NCBI RefSeq assembly: GCF_018687715.1
Contig: NC_056755.1
Span: 37,978,001 to 38,042,000, forward strand
Length of the DNA: 64,000 nt
Reading direction: 5' to 3'
Origin: Carya illinoinensis
Lineage: Eukaryota; Streptophyta; Magnoliopsida; Fagales; Juglandaceae
Part shown: positions 47,866 through 60,226 of the stretch, piece by piece
Numbering within the stretch: the first letter of the stretch is position 1
Layout: each line of letters starts with the position of its first letter
Program-made: the position numbers and the translations under genes
Notes under the pieces: model-generated
Databases searched by the model: none
Told to the model about the DNA's origin: nothing
The model's input: the letters and a program-made list of their open reading frames with translations, nothing else

Positions 47866-50761
47866 CATGATTTTAGTCTGCAGGAAAGAAAATACCAGAA
47901 ACTTTGTTCGATGTCTATTTGCAATTATGGTATAAAGAGAGCACAAACACGTTAAACAGAGGAGGAAGTGCATATAAAAGAGAGAAATCAAGAGTTCAGT
48001 GGCCTCAGGAAGGTTATAAGAACACTAAGTTCTTTCACGCAGGGTATGAAGAATCAGTCGAAAAGGACTGTGTTAAGCAAATGGCTTTTGAGTTAATGTG
48101 GTTGCTGTTGCAGTGAGTGATTGTAGCTCATCTTGCAATGTGTTTTCAATTTGATTTAAATAGGAATTATCTAGTCAGGAGTTCATTTAATCTGAGTTAC
48201 AGAAAGCAACTACTGAATACAAGGAAAAACAAACCTTATACAGCCAATGGGGACTCTCTGCACAAAATATCACAGCAACAAATAGTATTGCAGCAGGAAT
48301 TGTAGACATCCAGAAACAGATGCGCCACCTGAGCACATGAATTAAGAATGATATCAAACTGCCAAAAGTGAAAGGCAGATGCTGATGAATCTAGAATGCA
48401 TATTTTACCAGCCAGCAATTTCTTTAACAGGGATTCCAATAAACAGAGCTCCAATAAGTCCCAGACATGTCGCAATTTGAATCAAGCTTCCATAAGTACC
48501 CCTCACAAATGCAGGAGAAACCTACTTCATACAGATGGGACGAGATAAGAGAATAAACAAGCACTTCCTAACATCAGCAACCAATAAAATTTATCCTAGA
48601 ATCAATGAGACAATAATGTAACAAACCTCTGTCACATAGAGAGAAGCAACAGGGGGGCCCAAGCCCATTCCAGTCCCAACAAATAGCCGTCCCAAAAGCA
48701 TACCCGCAAGATTTTTGGTTGATGCGCTGGAAACTCACATTATTGTTTATTATTGATAACTAATAATACAGGTACAATAAATAGAAGTACAAAAACATAT
48801 CCAATGTGAAAGAGACTATCAGCAAAGAATCTATAATCATTTATATTTGTAAACTTTGAACAAGTGAAAAATAAGAACCAGAAGGTTATTATCTTCCAAA
48901 AAGAAAGCATGCAACAACTTAAGGGACATATTAAATCTTAGTGTTGCAGATGGAACTATCAATGTGATTTTATTTTTTAAAAACCCATCTGCAATGATCC
49001 TCCCTATAAAAAGAAAGAAAAAAAAGGTATTCTAGCTATACTCCAGGAGTGTGAAACCAACAAGCCCTTTTATCTTTTGAAAATAACTGTTTTCTTGCAT
49101 ATCTAGAGAGGTCCAGAAGGTTGAGATAACTACTATAAACTAAAATAAATGTACGATAAAATATAATATATGAGAGGAAAAAACCAAGATTGCAACACAA
49201 AACTCCATTTAGCACTCAATTCAGATTGTTAGAATTTATGCTATTAATTTTGTTAAGGCATCAGCATACCTCATAGAAGCACCAATAATCATAGGCAAAG
49301 CACACAACTGAAAGGCTCTACGTCGCCCAACCCCATCAGCAATCCACCCACTGAGAAGAGATCCAACAAAGGCACCGCCCAGACATGTACTCACAACCAG
49401 ACCTTCATTTTAAATAAATGAAAAAACCTAATATATTAGAGAGCTAGATACAGAAATCAGACATCGGAGCAGAGCAAGCAAAGAATTGACTCAATTTCAC
49501 CTTCTGCCAAGGCATTCCCACTGAAACCAAGATCTACAGAGATGCTTTCAAGTGGCTCATTGACTACTCTGTACAAAACAAGTATAAAGGATAAAACTTG
49601 CAAAAGAGAGATATTGTTTGCATGCATCATAACCAAAGAACACTGACAAAGAAACAAAGAAAAAGAAGAAAGGACTGAAAGTTCAAAGACAGAGCGCCAA
49701 CCCTATATGGTATCCAAATAAGAATGAAGTTATGGTTGCAACAACTACATGCGGGAAAGAAAGCCTCCATGAAGGGCTTGAAGTTTCTGGAGCCATACTG
49801 CTCTGTAGAAGAGCTACAAGATCAAGACATGCAAGAGTAAGCCCAAATAGCAATTTGCTTGGTCATGTTCATGCAAATCGGAAGTTTATGACTAAACTGT
49901 AAGATTTGGGAAAATCGTTAGAACACTTACCTCTGGTCATTGTTGATCAAGCATTCGCAGGAACCGATTATTTATGGATTGTGAACCCTCACAAATTTCT
50001 ATATGGAGAGTATTGGATAGGGTTTTCAGCACATCTTTATTTACGTTAATGAATGTGACTGATGGAGAATTACAGGCCCTTATTATATAGATAGGCCACG
50101 ACCCTTATCCATTTTTTTCTAAGTTTTACTTCCTTTCATCAAGGAATGTAACTGTTGATTTTTAAATAAGTAGTATTTTTATTTTAATTACCTAGAGTTT
50201 TTAATATAAATATAAACTACTAATATAAATATATATAATATATTTGAAAGGGTATGGCACGTAAGCCACCTTTAACAAGGAGACATGTTCTTTCATAAAC
50301 TATACCAATAGTACTTTCCCAAGATAGGAATCATATAAGCTATACCACCTTCTCCATCAGCTTTTTCATCTTACATTTTCAATTGCATATACCAAATTAC
50401 AGATACAAAAGGAAAGCTTAAATGAAATTTGGCCTCAAACCCCCACAATGCATAATTTGCTAGAAGTATGTTTAATACGATGACGTAAAGTTCATTTGAC
50501 TCGGAAATAAGCAAATTCTTCACAGCACAAAATTCAAGCTGAAGTTATCTGTGTTCAGTACATTAATTCCACAACCAAATTCTAGCAAACCAAATGTAGC
50601 ATATGACGTTATTAGAATTGAAACGATTCTTCGCCAAGTTTAGTTTTAAATGATCGATAAGATGTGCTACCTGAGTTTTCTTCCATGTCAACTATCTTTG
50701 CAAAATCTCTCGACGATAAGCGCTTGTACATCACGTAAGCTTCACGCTGACGTCCCCACAT
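45706..50761 (-). CDS. pGlcT2: Plastidic glucose transporter 2-type sugar porter, 13 exons, 489 aa
   Basis: A major-facilitator sugar transporter closest in my memory to Arabidopsis pGlcT2 (At1g67300), thought to move glucose across the plastid envelope. Exons from the start: 50671-50761, 49702-49813, 49501-49568, 49270-49402, 48627-48726, 48409-48521, 48235-48328, 47218-47371, 46913-47056, 46752-46825, 46305-46393, 46037-46151, 45706-45888. All have GT..AG borders, phases agree, and the joined frame has no stop. Motifs seen: N-terminus MWGRQREAYVMYKRLSSRD, VVNEPLESIS, ADGVGRRRA (sugar-porter loop 2-3), GRLFVGTGMGLGPPVASLYV, CAESPHWLYK (PESPR-like), QQLSGINAVFYFSS, DKLGRRVLLL, GAGPVPGLLLPEIFPSRIRA and ETKGKSLQEIE. 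Length is close to the Arabidopsis protein (493 aa). Twelve membrane segments are expected. No defect was found. Confidence 0.95.
47802..47861. repeat. Compound (TA)n(GA)n microsatellite in a transporter intron
   Basis: tatata for about 18 bp followed by about 42 bp of gaga, in the intron between exons 7 and 8 of the transporter. Confidence 0.95.
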
Positions 50762-52185
50762 GCCAGACTCCGACCAACCCTTTTCTTAGATTTCCTAATT
50801 TGGGGAATTAGCAGCAACACTATTACGTTGCATCCACTATGTTTTCTAAGCAACTAGACTTGTACTCTGCTTAACTACACGAAAAATATAGCCCAAGAAA
50901 AGAAACAAATTAACAAAATAAAAATAAAAAAAAAGCAATGCACAAAGTTGATGTGATTGCCCAACCCGTATCACAAGGCCGAAGGCTATATTTGGCCCAA
51001 AGAAACCACATTTGGAGAGCTGTCATGTCATCATTTTGGTAAAACTTAGTTTTATGGTTTTTTTTATTTGTATACTCATTTGCCATATTTAAAGTACAAC
51101 TCGGGACTAGATACACATCTGAATTGCTAAATGCGATCACTTCAGGTATCAACAACTAAAAATAAAATAATACCTAGCTATACACAACAGCTAGTAAGCT
51201 TTCTTCCTGACATAAACTTCATTGAGTCAATAAGATTATGACGAGGATTACAACACTCTGCTTAATTTCAGAGAAGATGCAAAGAACTAATACAATTCTA
51301 AGCCTCCAGTTGCTGCGATCTACGCCACAGAACAAATGTGCATCGATTGTGAAGTAATGAAACAAATAAAATACATTCTAGCAGAAATTAAAGTCTTAAA
51401 GAAAGAGATAAGTAATAAGACAAGCTGTTTTTTTTTCGAATCAATGCAAGTCTGAAGCAAATACATACGACTCGAACCAAATGAAACACTTCCAGAGCCA
51501 AAACTAAAGAAGATCGACACAGAAGGCAGTGCAGTAAAATATGGAAGAAAATGGCGCGTAATAAAGGAAAGCAAGGCTGAAAACGTACCGATCGACTAAT
51601 AATCGAAGAACAGATCTGAAAATATGAGCGAATTCTATGGTAGGTTTGCGAGAGTGTCACTCAGAGACGCTGACTGTAACAGAGTCGACAGTGAAAAGGC
51701 AAGAACGAGAATTCTAGATTGTATCGGAGAAGAAAGCAACTATGCGCGATATCGTGCAGCGGAGGTCCGGTGGTTCTAGACTTCCGGTGAGGGAGTTGAA
51801 ACTTGAAGCCAGGATTCCTATTTATTTACGGAGAAGCGAGAACAGAGCCAGTGATGAGCCACCACGTTTCGCTGCACAGTGCACAGTACGAAGAGGAAAA
51901 ATTAAAAAGGACTCGAGTGACGGGTGTCCCCAACTGAATTGCTTTCACTACTTCACTTCACTGTCGCAGTTAGTGTTTTGTCTTTTAGTGCCCGTAGAGA
52001 GACGCGTGTCATCGCCAGCTGAAATGGGCCCCAATCTTTCCCAGTTGTTGTTTGGTCTTTATCCTGCAACAGTATATCAAAAGTCAAGGAACCCCGTCCG
52101 TACGGCTAGTTAAAAAAGTTTTACTTTTTTGTTTTTTAAATTTGTTTTATAGATCTTTTTAGAGCAGTGGCACAAGTTCGTCTTG
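50762..52185 (-). promoter_or_regulatory. Leader and promoter region of the transporter gene
   Basis: A probable 5' untranslated exon ends at 51589 with the donor CG/GTACG on the minus strand and extends up to about 51750. It is CT-rich and contains no long frame on the minus strand. A matching acceptor could be the TTAG near 50798. A plus-strand open frame at 51742-52113 has no recognisable domain and is probably spurious. The core promoter is not identifiable with confidence. Confidence 0.4.
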
Positions 52186-52686
52186 AGAAGAATATTTTTA
52201 AATAATTTTAAAAAAAAATTTATAAGATTATTAAGAAATATTTTCTTAATTATTAAATAAAAAAATTGAGATCCAATCGATAAAATTATTCACCTGGATT
52301 CCAATTAAAGAGGATAAAATTATTTAAATTAATTTTAAAATTTTTAACATAAAGTTAAACCTCTTAATATTTTAAAATAATTAAAATATTTAATTTAAGT
52401 AATTATTCATAATTATAATATTTTTAGAACTCATTAAAATATTATAATTGTGTTACTTTAAAAATAAACTTATCTCATAATACTGAAAATATCTCCTGTA
52501 TTTTCATAATATTTAAAATATCTATAAATTTTAAAATATCCATCTTAATTTGAAATTCACTAGATAACTTTTGGAACACGCCATCAAAATACAGCACGTA
52601 AGATAAAACTCTGCATGTAGATCGAAACTTGACACATAAAACAAAGCTTATACTTAAAGAAGAAGAAAAAATGAGTGGATATCACA
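52186..52686 (-). repeat. Left (3') LTR copy, probably truncated
   Basis: From about 52307 it aligns well with 59288-59691 (aaagaggataaaat, aaagttaaacctcttaatat, cactagataacttttggaac, cagcacgta). Left of that the similarity weakens and stops near 52186. Confidence 0.7.
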
Positions 52687-52715
52687 ATCTCCCCTCCTTA
52701 AATAAATTTCGTCCT
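52687..52715 (-). other. Polypurine tract and conserved flank
   Basis: The minus strand reads GAGGACGAAATTTATTTAAG then GAGGGGAGATT just before the LTR start TGTGATATCC, the arrangement seen at the 3' end of plant gypsy elements. Confidence 0.65.
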
Positions 52716-52726
52716 CAAAATTTGGT

Positions 52727-52830
52727 TAAGATTCTAAAGTTTGGCCTAACATACTAAAAATTTGCTTAGGGTCCTAAAATTTTTCTGAACGTCCTAAAAT
52801 TTTGACTAAAATCCTAAAAAGTTGGCCTAT
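52727..52830 (+). repeat. ~25-bp tandem repeat (cctaaaattttg type)
   Basis: The words attctaaagtttggcc, actaaaaatttgctta, cctaaaatttttctga, cctaaaattttgacta, cctaaaaagttggcc follow each other at roughly 20-25 bp spacing. Confidence 0.75.
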
Positions 52831-53404
52831 CCTTATTGCGGACCCGTCTAGATAGGTCCTTACATTGTCCTAGCATTTTCATGCACGATGCGCATCTTGG
52901 GCATTCATGGAAGGAAACTTCTCTCTCACGTCTCATCGCTCATCCATCAATAGGTCTGGAATCAACTCCAGGCACTTAGATGCATCCATCTGGTAGAGCT
53001 CGAGCTATCCAAGTTGAAGTCCTTACAAGAAAACTCGAAGTCATCGTCTCTTCTTCCATCTCGGTCCTTGCTTGTCTTATGGTCGTTCCTACGTTCCCTA
53101 ACTATCACAGGTCATTTAACAATTCTAGTCTATTCGTTCATGACATGGAACTACATCTATATGTTCCTAACCTTTCATCTTTCATTCTTTTCCTTTCTAA
53201 CTATGTTCATTCTCTATGACTTCCTTCATGACATGCACTTAACATAACATTTCCTAGTAGGTGTCATTTTGACATGCATACATTAACTAGGTTGTACTAA
53301 TAAAATATTGTAATAGTTAAAAGAAATACCTTCTCATACTTACTACAGGACAAGACATGTCTTCGGAAGACGTCGACCTAGATTTTCCATCCTTCTGAGT
53401 TCAG

Positions 53405-53590
53405 TTCTCTTTTCAATGTTCTCTTTCATGTAAAGTTCTCTTTCAAATAAAAAGTTTTCTTTTATGTAAAAAGTTTTCTTCCATAAAAGTTTTCCTTTAT
53501 GAAAAAGTTTCTTTCATGTATAAAGTTTATTTTATGTAAAAAGTTTCTTTTCATATAAAAAGTTTTCTTTCATGTAAAGAGAATTTTTTT
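53405..53590 (+). repeat. ~21-bp tandem repeat (aaagttttctttcatgta type)
   Basis: About eight degenerate copies of tttctttcatgtaaaaag. Related words (gtcattttaaaaagaaac, aaagtcgttttagaaa) continue more loosely over 54530-54830. Confidence 0.8.
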
Positions 53591-55789
53591 TTTTATAAAA
53601 ATATACGGAAATTACGATTCTTTTAAAATTTCTTTTCCATTCATGCTAGGATACAAAACACTCCATGTTATAAATAAAATTTATTTTTTTAATTAAAATA
53701 TTACAGCAGAAAATATTAAATTTTATAATTAAAGTTTCTTGTACAAAATATCTTACCTAGGCCTTCGTGCTCTTCCCCTTGGGTTGTGCCCGTCCTAACC
53801 TATCATGCTTATCTTGTCCCTGGGAGGGCACACATAAAATTAAAATGAGTAGATGACTTGTAAGTATTACTTCATACAGTCAAAATATATCAAACATATG
53901 TTTTCAGTCATGCAGTTATCATCCCGTACATACATAGCATGCATAGACATTCTTTTCATTTTAAAACGTTGCGATTTGGAGTTTTTCTTTAAAAACGTGC
54001 TTTCTTCTTTAAAACAGTTCTCACGCATCGCTGCATTCATTTCCTAAAGAGTCTTTTCATGCATTCGATCTTTTACATATATTCATGCATACATATATTC
54101 ATGCGTTCATCTTTTCTTACTTATATTCAAGCATTTAGTCTATTCATACATACATGCATCATTTTTTAACATGCATTCATTCTTTCTTTTCACTTTCATT
54201 GGCCATGTAGCACATTGTTACGCCCCGTGTGCTAGGGTTAGCGGTCTTTTAGACCTGATTCCGCTCGTGGCCACGGGTAGAGAATCCATTCCGTCAGGGT
54301 GCAGCACTGGGTGCACTAACAGTACTACTTACCCAGCATTGCAATCTACCCAATCCAGTCCATTCATTTGGTACCATTTCCATTTCAGTCTATGTGGTTG
54401 TGATGTATTTTCATACATCATCCATTCATTTCAATCTGTTCATTCATTTACAGTCATTTCCTTTCATTTACAGTCCATTACGATTGTTATGATTTTTCAG
54501 TTTGTTTCTTTCATAGAAAGTCATTTTAAAAAGAAACTAACTTTCATAAAAGTCATTTTAGAAAAAGTCATCTTTTATAGCATCATTTAAAACATCGTCT
54601 TTCATAGGGACATTTTAAAACATAGGGTCGAGGCCTCACTTTCATAGGGACATTTTAAAATGCTTTTTTCGCGTCGTTTAAAGCATAATTTTCTTTCTTT
54701 TTGTAAAAGTTGTTTTAAAAGAAGTTTCTTTAAAAGAAAATAGTTGTCTTTCTTTTCGTAAAAGTCGTTTTAGAAAGTTATTTAAAAAAATAGTTTTCTT
54801 CCTTCCTTTTCTTAAAAGTTGTTTTAGAAACAGTCTGTTACAATTTCAGTCCTTACAGTTCTTACGTGTCTTTTAAACCTTTAGTTTGTTTTCTTTTCAT
54901 GAACATACATACAATATGTACCACGTATACCATCCATTCACATGCATACACGTATATACTTTGGGTGCGTGAAAAATGGGCTGCCAAGGAGGGCCAATAC
55001 ATACTTATACTTGTAAACTTAAGCTTCATTTTTTTTTCTTTCGTAAAATGTGTCTCATGGTGAAAAGTTTCATTTTCCTCTTAGAGAAAAGCTTTTGTTT
55101 TCCTCTTCATTTATATAAGAAAACTCTAGAAGATTATGAACGTAATACTTACCTGGATTTCATGCCATACTCAATCCATGCAGTCCATTCGTGTGCGTGT
55201 CAGATGGCAACCTACATGCATATACATAACCTTACGTCATCATCTATCTAATGCATAAGCCATTATACTAAAAATAGAACTCTGTCTCACTTGAAACATT
55301 CTCCGTCCATCCCTAGGCTCTTACATGCCATTTTCTTTACTAAAACCTTCAGGGTCTTATTCCTTAAAGTGAACCCCCGTAATTCACCTTAGGGTTAAGA
55401 CACTAAAACCTCCGTCTCGTTCTTCTATTTCCACAATCCGATGCATAATTCCGACTGACATAATCATGCATCCCAACCTTAGACTACTTACCCCTTTACT
55501 ACCTTTACTATCCTAGCCCATACTAAATCCCCATTCCCAACAAGTCAGGCTACATAAATTCAAGTCATCTCTAAGGCTAAAACACCATGTAACCATGCTC
55601 AGGACAGATTACCCATTACATATGGTAAACCTGTCTAGTACACGTATCTCGCCAGAGACACCTGCATCTTACCCCCCTTTTATCACCTAAGAGCAACTTA
55701 TAATTCCAATGGACGCTTGCTTGTATAAGCAAGCCCCATACTCCAATATCAACTTGCTCAGACACGGTCGATAAGACTCTTCCTACTTT
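53591..55789. other. Interior of the large element, no gene
   Basis: Pyrimidine-rich, with many ttcattcatt words. Open frames such as 54171-54590 have no recognisable content. Confidence 0.5.
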
Positions 55790-56270
55790 CAGGCCCTGTA
55801 CAAGTTCATCCCGACACTTGATAAGAGAGAACTGCATCCACAAATGCAACTCTATCACCTCACGCAACTCGAGACTAATCTCGAGTCACGTCATGACGCC
55901 CATCATGCTTCTGCTGCACTCTTTGATACTTTCCACTAGTTCCATATACTCTTAGCCATAGTCAACTCCAAGGTGACACCTGTCACCCCGAACTACAGGC
56001 CATATCACCACTGCTTCGAGACACTGTTACATAGTTCCCGCCACTTAACAAGAGGACTGCATCCACAAATGTGCCTCTGTCACATTATGCAACTTAAGAC
56101 AAATTCCCGAGTTATGGCATGACACCCACCATGCTTCCGCTGCACTCTCTGATACCTTTCTACCACTTTACACTTACTTTCAGCCACAAGTTAGCCTCAA
56201 GGCGACACCCGTCCCCTTGGACTACAGCCACATCACCACTGCTTTGGAACACTATTACACAGTTCCCGAC
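55790..56270 (+). repeat. ~230-bp tandem repeat pair
   Basis: Unit 1 (about 55800-56030) and unit 2 (about 56035-56270) share gactgcatccacaaatg, ctctatcac/ctctgtcac, catgcttctgctgcactc, gacacctgtcacc/gacacccgtcccc, and accactgctt with agttcccg. Copies are diverged. A third, degenerate region of short ctacgacacacatcac words follows to about 56480. Confidence 0.75.
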
Positions 56271-57473
56271 GCTACACCATACACTCCACGCTTCTTCGCT
56301 ACGCCATCCAACCCTTCGTGACACGCCATCCGGTGTATCACGACATAGCACAGAGTACACACAAGTGAACTCTCTTCCATCCACACTACGACACACATCA
56401 CTACGATACACACCTCACGATACACACCTCACGATGCATTGCTACGCGACAACTCCCTTCGCTACATCACTTATTACCACGACACACATCGCACAGTGCA
56501 TCGCCATACAACACGGAGTACGCTCCACGCGTACTCCCTTCACACTTCATGCCGTATCACAACTACGGCATCTATCACATGCCCACTTCATAGCATAGCC
56601 CAAAACGTCTATAGTCCAACCAACCAACTAATAAAACATAAATAACTAAAGATAGAGGTTATACCATCGACGGGATAACTCGTGCATCGCTCGCTGCTCG
56701 TCACGATCAAAGCATCGGAGGATTCGTACGTGGCAATAACACTGCGTATGATGGCTGTCCACCACGTAAAGTGAAAGTTTAGGGTTGAGAATAGCTAGGT
56801 GTGGTCTTGGAAAGGCTCAAGGTGGCTTCATGGTGGTCAAAGGTGGTGGAGCACGGCGGCATCACGCCGTGAACAATGCATCCAAAATGGTGGGAGGTTG
56901 ATTGAGGTGGAGGAAGGCCATGGAACTTCATGGAAAGCTAGGGAAAGGTAGAGGAAGATGTGGTGGAGCTGTGGTGCTGAGGTGGTGGCCGGGCGGTGGC
57001 TCACGACGGCTTATCGACCACAAGTGATGCAACTCGTGTGTTGGAGAGTGAGGGAGAGTGAGAGCTGTGTACAGCTCCATTAGGCATGAAATTTATTGGA
57101 GAAGGTCGGTGATGATAGGAACAAGGTGGAGGTGGTGAAATACCGTGGGTAGCCGTGTACAGTGGTGCAAGGCGGTGCAACCAAATGGGTAGTTGTGGAG
57201 ACCTATTGGAGAAAGAAAGAGAGGTAGAGGAAAAGGAGGACATAGGGAGGAAGCCTATATTGTGGTGAAGCCGTTGGTGGTGCTTGGTGTCCGTTTTGGC
57301 CGTGTATGGTGGCTCTAGGTGGAGGAAATGGGTGTAAAACCCATTCTGAGGGTGGTGCCATGGAGGGAGGAGAAGGGCACGTGGGGGCTCGCCGGTGGGA
57401 GGGAATGATGGCTGGAGGGTGGTGGTCAGTTGGTGATTGGTGGTGAAGCCAAAGTTGCCGTGTATGGCGGCAT
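56271..57473. other. Interior of the large element, G-rich part
   Basis: 56280-56500 is rich in cacgacacacatc words. 56800-57470 is rich in ggtggtgg and atggtgg words. The minus-strand frame 57495-57001 (164 codons, Pro/His/Ser-rich) has no recognisable domain and looks like a composition artefact. Confidence 0.45.
57469..57473. other. Target-site duplication GGCAT, left
   Basis: GGCAT before the solo LTR; identical pentamer at 58791-58795. Confidence 0.7.
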
Positions 57474-58790
57474 TGATGACTTGCAAAAATTTCATATTGC
57501 AGATTTTACAAGTTCGCTCGAGCGGAGGCTTTTGGCCGCTCGAGCGAATTCAGGCAGATTCAAATGCTTGACTGCCGCTCGACAGGGAGCTCGAGCGGGT
57601 TGCTGAAAAACAAAGATCGCTCAAGCGGAGACATTGGCCACTCGAGCGAAATCAGACAGAGTTGAACACTCGTCGTGCGCTCGATAGGATGCTCGAGCGA
57701 AATCAGACAGAGTCGAACGCTCGATGTGCGCTCGACACCCCGCTCGAGCGAACATCGTATTTTGACAGATTTTAAGTTTTCCGCCGTCACACCATATAAA
57801 AGTAATTTTTCACTCTAGGGCCGGGAGTTTTGACTAGAGAACACTTCTTGGGACAGAAAAACATAGCTAGAGGGATTCAAATCATCTGTTTTGGAGAGGA
57901 AATTCCAATTATTGCACGTACGTTGGAATCATACACGAGCACGGACGGGAGAAAAGCGTTGAATCGTTCCCTTGAGCTTTTGAAGACGATTTGCGGCTGC
58001 AAGGAGGATTTTTCAGTATTTATTTTCTTCCAATCTTCTCAGAAGAATTATGGTGAATTCGTTTATGTTGAATTTTATTTCTAGCATGAGTTAAATTTAC
58101 TTTATTCTAGGAAAACGATGTAACCTATTTCCGAACTATGCTTGATTGTCTATGCTAATTTAATGCAATTCTCTCTTTGTTTATCTGATTTATTATGAAT
58201 TTATTGCTTCTAATTAACTGGCCATTGATTAGATGATAAGTAATCTTGTGATTTGCTATCGAAAGAGGGAATCATAGGGTAGATCTTAGATATTTCAGCA
58301 TAGGTAAGTATAGAGATCGAAAGACTTGTATGAACCTATGTAGTAATTAAATCATTGGTCTTATTGCGTTCTTGATTATTGAATTTGCATATTCTTGTGT
58401 GAATTGATAATCAAGAGTCAATTCCAATTGACTATCAAAAGAGACTTTTGGATGAATTAGAGATTTGCTAATAGACAAAAGAGATTTAAATTAAATTAGC
58501 TGGATGAGAAAAGCATAGTGAAGAAGTAGGTGAAATCGATTTCCTAGAAGTTTTCTTCCCATTAATTTGATCTTTGAACGTCAGTGTTATTTCCTTTGCA
58601 TATTTTTTCTTTGAGTTGATCTAGTTTAATTTGCAACTACAGAAATCTTAGTGATTCTTCTAGATAAAATCAAGTTTAGTATAATTTTGGTATTTGGCAA
58701 ACGTAAGGTACCAATCCCTGAGGACGATACTCTTCTTATTACTTTACTATAAAACTACGATACTGTGCACTTGCAGTTTTGCACCGGTTA
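57474..58790 (+). mobile_element. Nested solo LTR (1317 bp)
   Basis: Starts tgatgacttgc and ends gcagttttgcaccggtta, flanked by GGCAT on both sides. Removing it rejoins the surrounding ggcggcat/ggaggagg sequence in register. The right part (ccctgaggacgatactcttc, then tactgtgcacttgcag) has the look of a plant gypsy LTR end. No internal gag-pol follows, hence solo. The final bases are tta rather than the usual ca. Confidence 0.7.
57520..57760. repeat. Cluster of CGCTCGAGCG palindromes
   Basis: Six to eight ctcgagcg, gctcgaca or gctcgata words occur within 240 bp, alternating with gaaatcagacagagt (57647 and 57699). Several are perfect palindromes around CTCGAG. They lie near the left end of the solo LTR. 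Confidence 0.85.
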
Positions 58791-58795
58791 GGCAT
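58791..58795. other. Target-site duplication GGCAT, right
   Basis: Identical to 57469-57473. Confidence 0.7.
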
Positions 58796-59199
58796 GGAGG
58801 AGGAAGATGTGGTTTTACTCATTTAAGCTAGTGAAGCCGTGGGAGGAGAGAGGGGGAGGGTGTGGCTTGCCGGCTGGAGAGAAGTGTTGGTCGGCATGGG
58901 GGGAATGATCGGTGGCCCGAGGTGAGGCCAGCGGTGGCTGGGCTGGAGAAGCAAACTGCACGGTGGAGGAGCAACGAGTACTTCGGGCTGGACGTGCATG
59001 GGAGGGAGAGAAGAAAGAAAAGAGAGAGAGAGAGAGAGAAAAGAGAAAAGTGAGGAGAAAAAGGAAGGGACCTGGGTATTTAATCTAAATCTTTCGTTTT
59101 GGGATCCTCAAAACAATTTAACGATGAGTTTAAACACTGATTTGAAAACACGTAAGTGTTTTATTTAAAATAAAATACTTAAACAAAACATTGAGAGGA

Positions 59200-59691
59200 A
59201 TTAAGATAGAATATTATTTTAAAAACTAAAATTTATAAAATAATATTTCTTCATCATTATTTAAAATGATAAAGTATCGTTAATTACTCAAAGAGGATAA
59301 AATCATTTAAATTAATTTTAGAGCTTTCAATTTAAAGTTAAACCTCTTAATATTTTAAAACAACTAAAATATTTAATTTAAGTGATTATCCACAATTATA
59401 ATATTTTTAGAGCTCATTAAAATATTATAATTGTATTACTTTAAAAACAAGATTATCTCATAAGATATTTCCATAATATTTAAAATATCTGTAAGTTTTA
59501 AAATATCTATTTTACTTTGAAATCCGCTAGATAACTTTTGGAACACGTCATCAAGGTACAGCACGTAGGATAAAGCTTTGCATGTAAATTGAAGCTCAAC
59601 ACGTAGAACGAGGCTCAACGCGTAAACCGAAGCTCGGCAAGTAGAACGAGGCTTACACTTAAAGAAGAAGAAAGAAGGAGCGGATATCACA
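59200..59691 (-). repeat. Right (5') LTR copy (inner limit unclear)
   Basis: Aligned part of the LTR pair with 52186-52686. On the minus strand a TATA-like ATTAAATACCC lies near 59080, followed by a CT-rich leader (rev. comp. of 59018-59050), so the full LTR may extend further left than 59200. Confidence 0.65.
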
Positions 59692-60226
59692 TGTTAACTT
59701 CGTTCCTAAATACCACTCAGATTCAATCTTGGGTCTTTCAGCATTCTAGACATTTCCCACTTTATGCACCACAAAGTATCAAATTAATTTCTGCGCCACA
59801 AGTCATACCCACCCAACTATATACATGCTTATAATTTTTCTATATGACCATTAATACACAGGTGTCTCATTAATACCTGGGGACACATTTGGGATTTGGT
59901 TTGACGTAAAAGTCAATTTCAGCATCAAATTTTGAAGTGGAAAAGCAGACAGACATCAACATATAATAATCATCAATATCAAACCATTCAAGAATAGCAA
60001 GTTAACAGAATGATAAACTACTCGAATAAACAATTAGTCCAGCTGTCCATCATGTCCCCAATATTCACAATTAAGGCCCTACAAATTTAAGAATACAAAT
60101 TCTTAAACTGATGTAACCTCACTATATTTTTGTCCATAACATTATTCACATATATATATCTTTGTACTAAGAATTAATTAATAGATAAACAAAACAAAGA
60201 AAAGTTTCACTTACTCTAGTTTTTTT
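59692..60226. other. Non-coding stretch
   Basis: AT-rich, no gene seen. May include the 3' part of the hAT element. Confidence 0.4.

Larger units (their letters stand above)
52186..59691 (-). mobile_element. Large LTR-bounded element without gag-pol
   Basis: Two related blocks (52186-52686 and about 59200-59691) end in the same ggatatcaca on the plus strand. On the minus strand the left block is preceded by a polypurine tract, AAGGAGGGGAGATTG, as in gypsy elements. Between them I find no protease, reverse transcriptase or integrase, only simple and tandem repeats, G-rich sequence and a nested solo LTR. It may be a non-autonomous (LARD-like) element or a heavily deleted gypsy copy. Outer target duplication not found. 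Confidence 0.55.

Noticed and set aside
47776..47991. Open frames with Ser-Leu or Arg-Glu repeats over CT/GA microsatellites (also 4676-4873)
   Set aside because: Produced by the dinucleotide repeat; the 47.8-kb one lies in an intron of the transporter.
49931..49940. ATGACCAGAG as the main start of the transporter
   Set aside because: The exon at 50671-50761 encodes an N-terminus matching the family and joins in phase to the next exon; the 10-nt exon is kept only as a possible alternative.
51742..52113. 123-codon plus-strand frame as a gene
   Set aside because: No recognisable domain, and it overlaps the probable leader/promoter of the transporter on the other strand.
56119..56645. Thr/His-rich plus-strand frames
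   Set aside because: Lie on tandem cacgacac-type repeats inside the large LTR-bounded element.
57001..57495. 164-codon Pro/Ser/His-rich minus-strand frame
   Set aside because: Follows from ggtggtgg-rich composition inside a transposon; no known domain.
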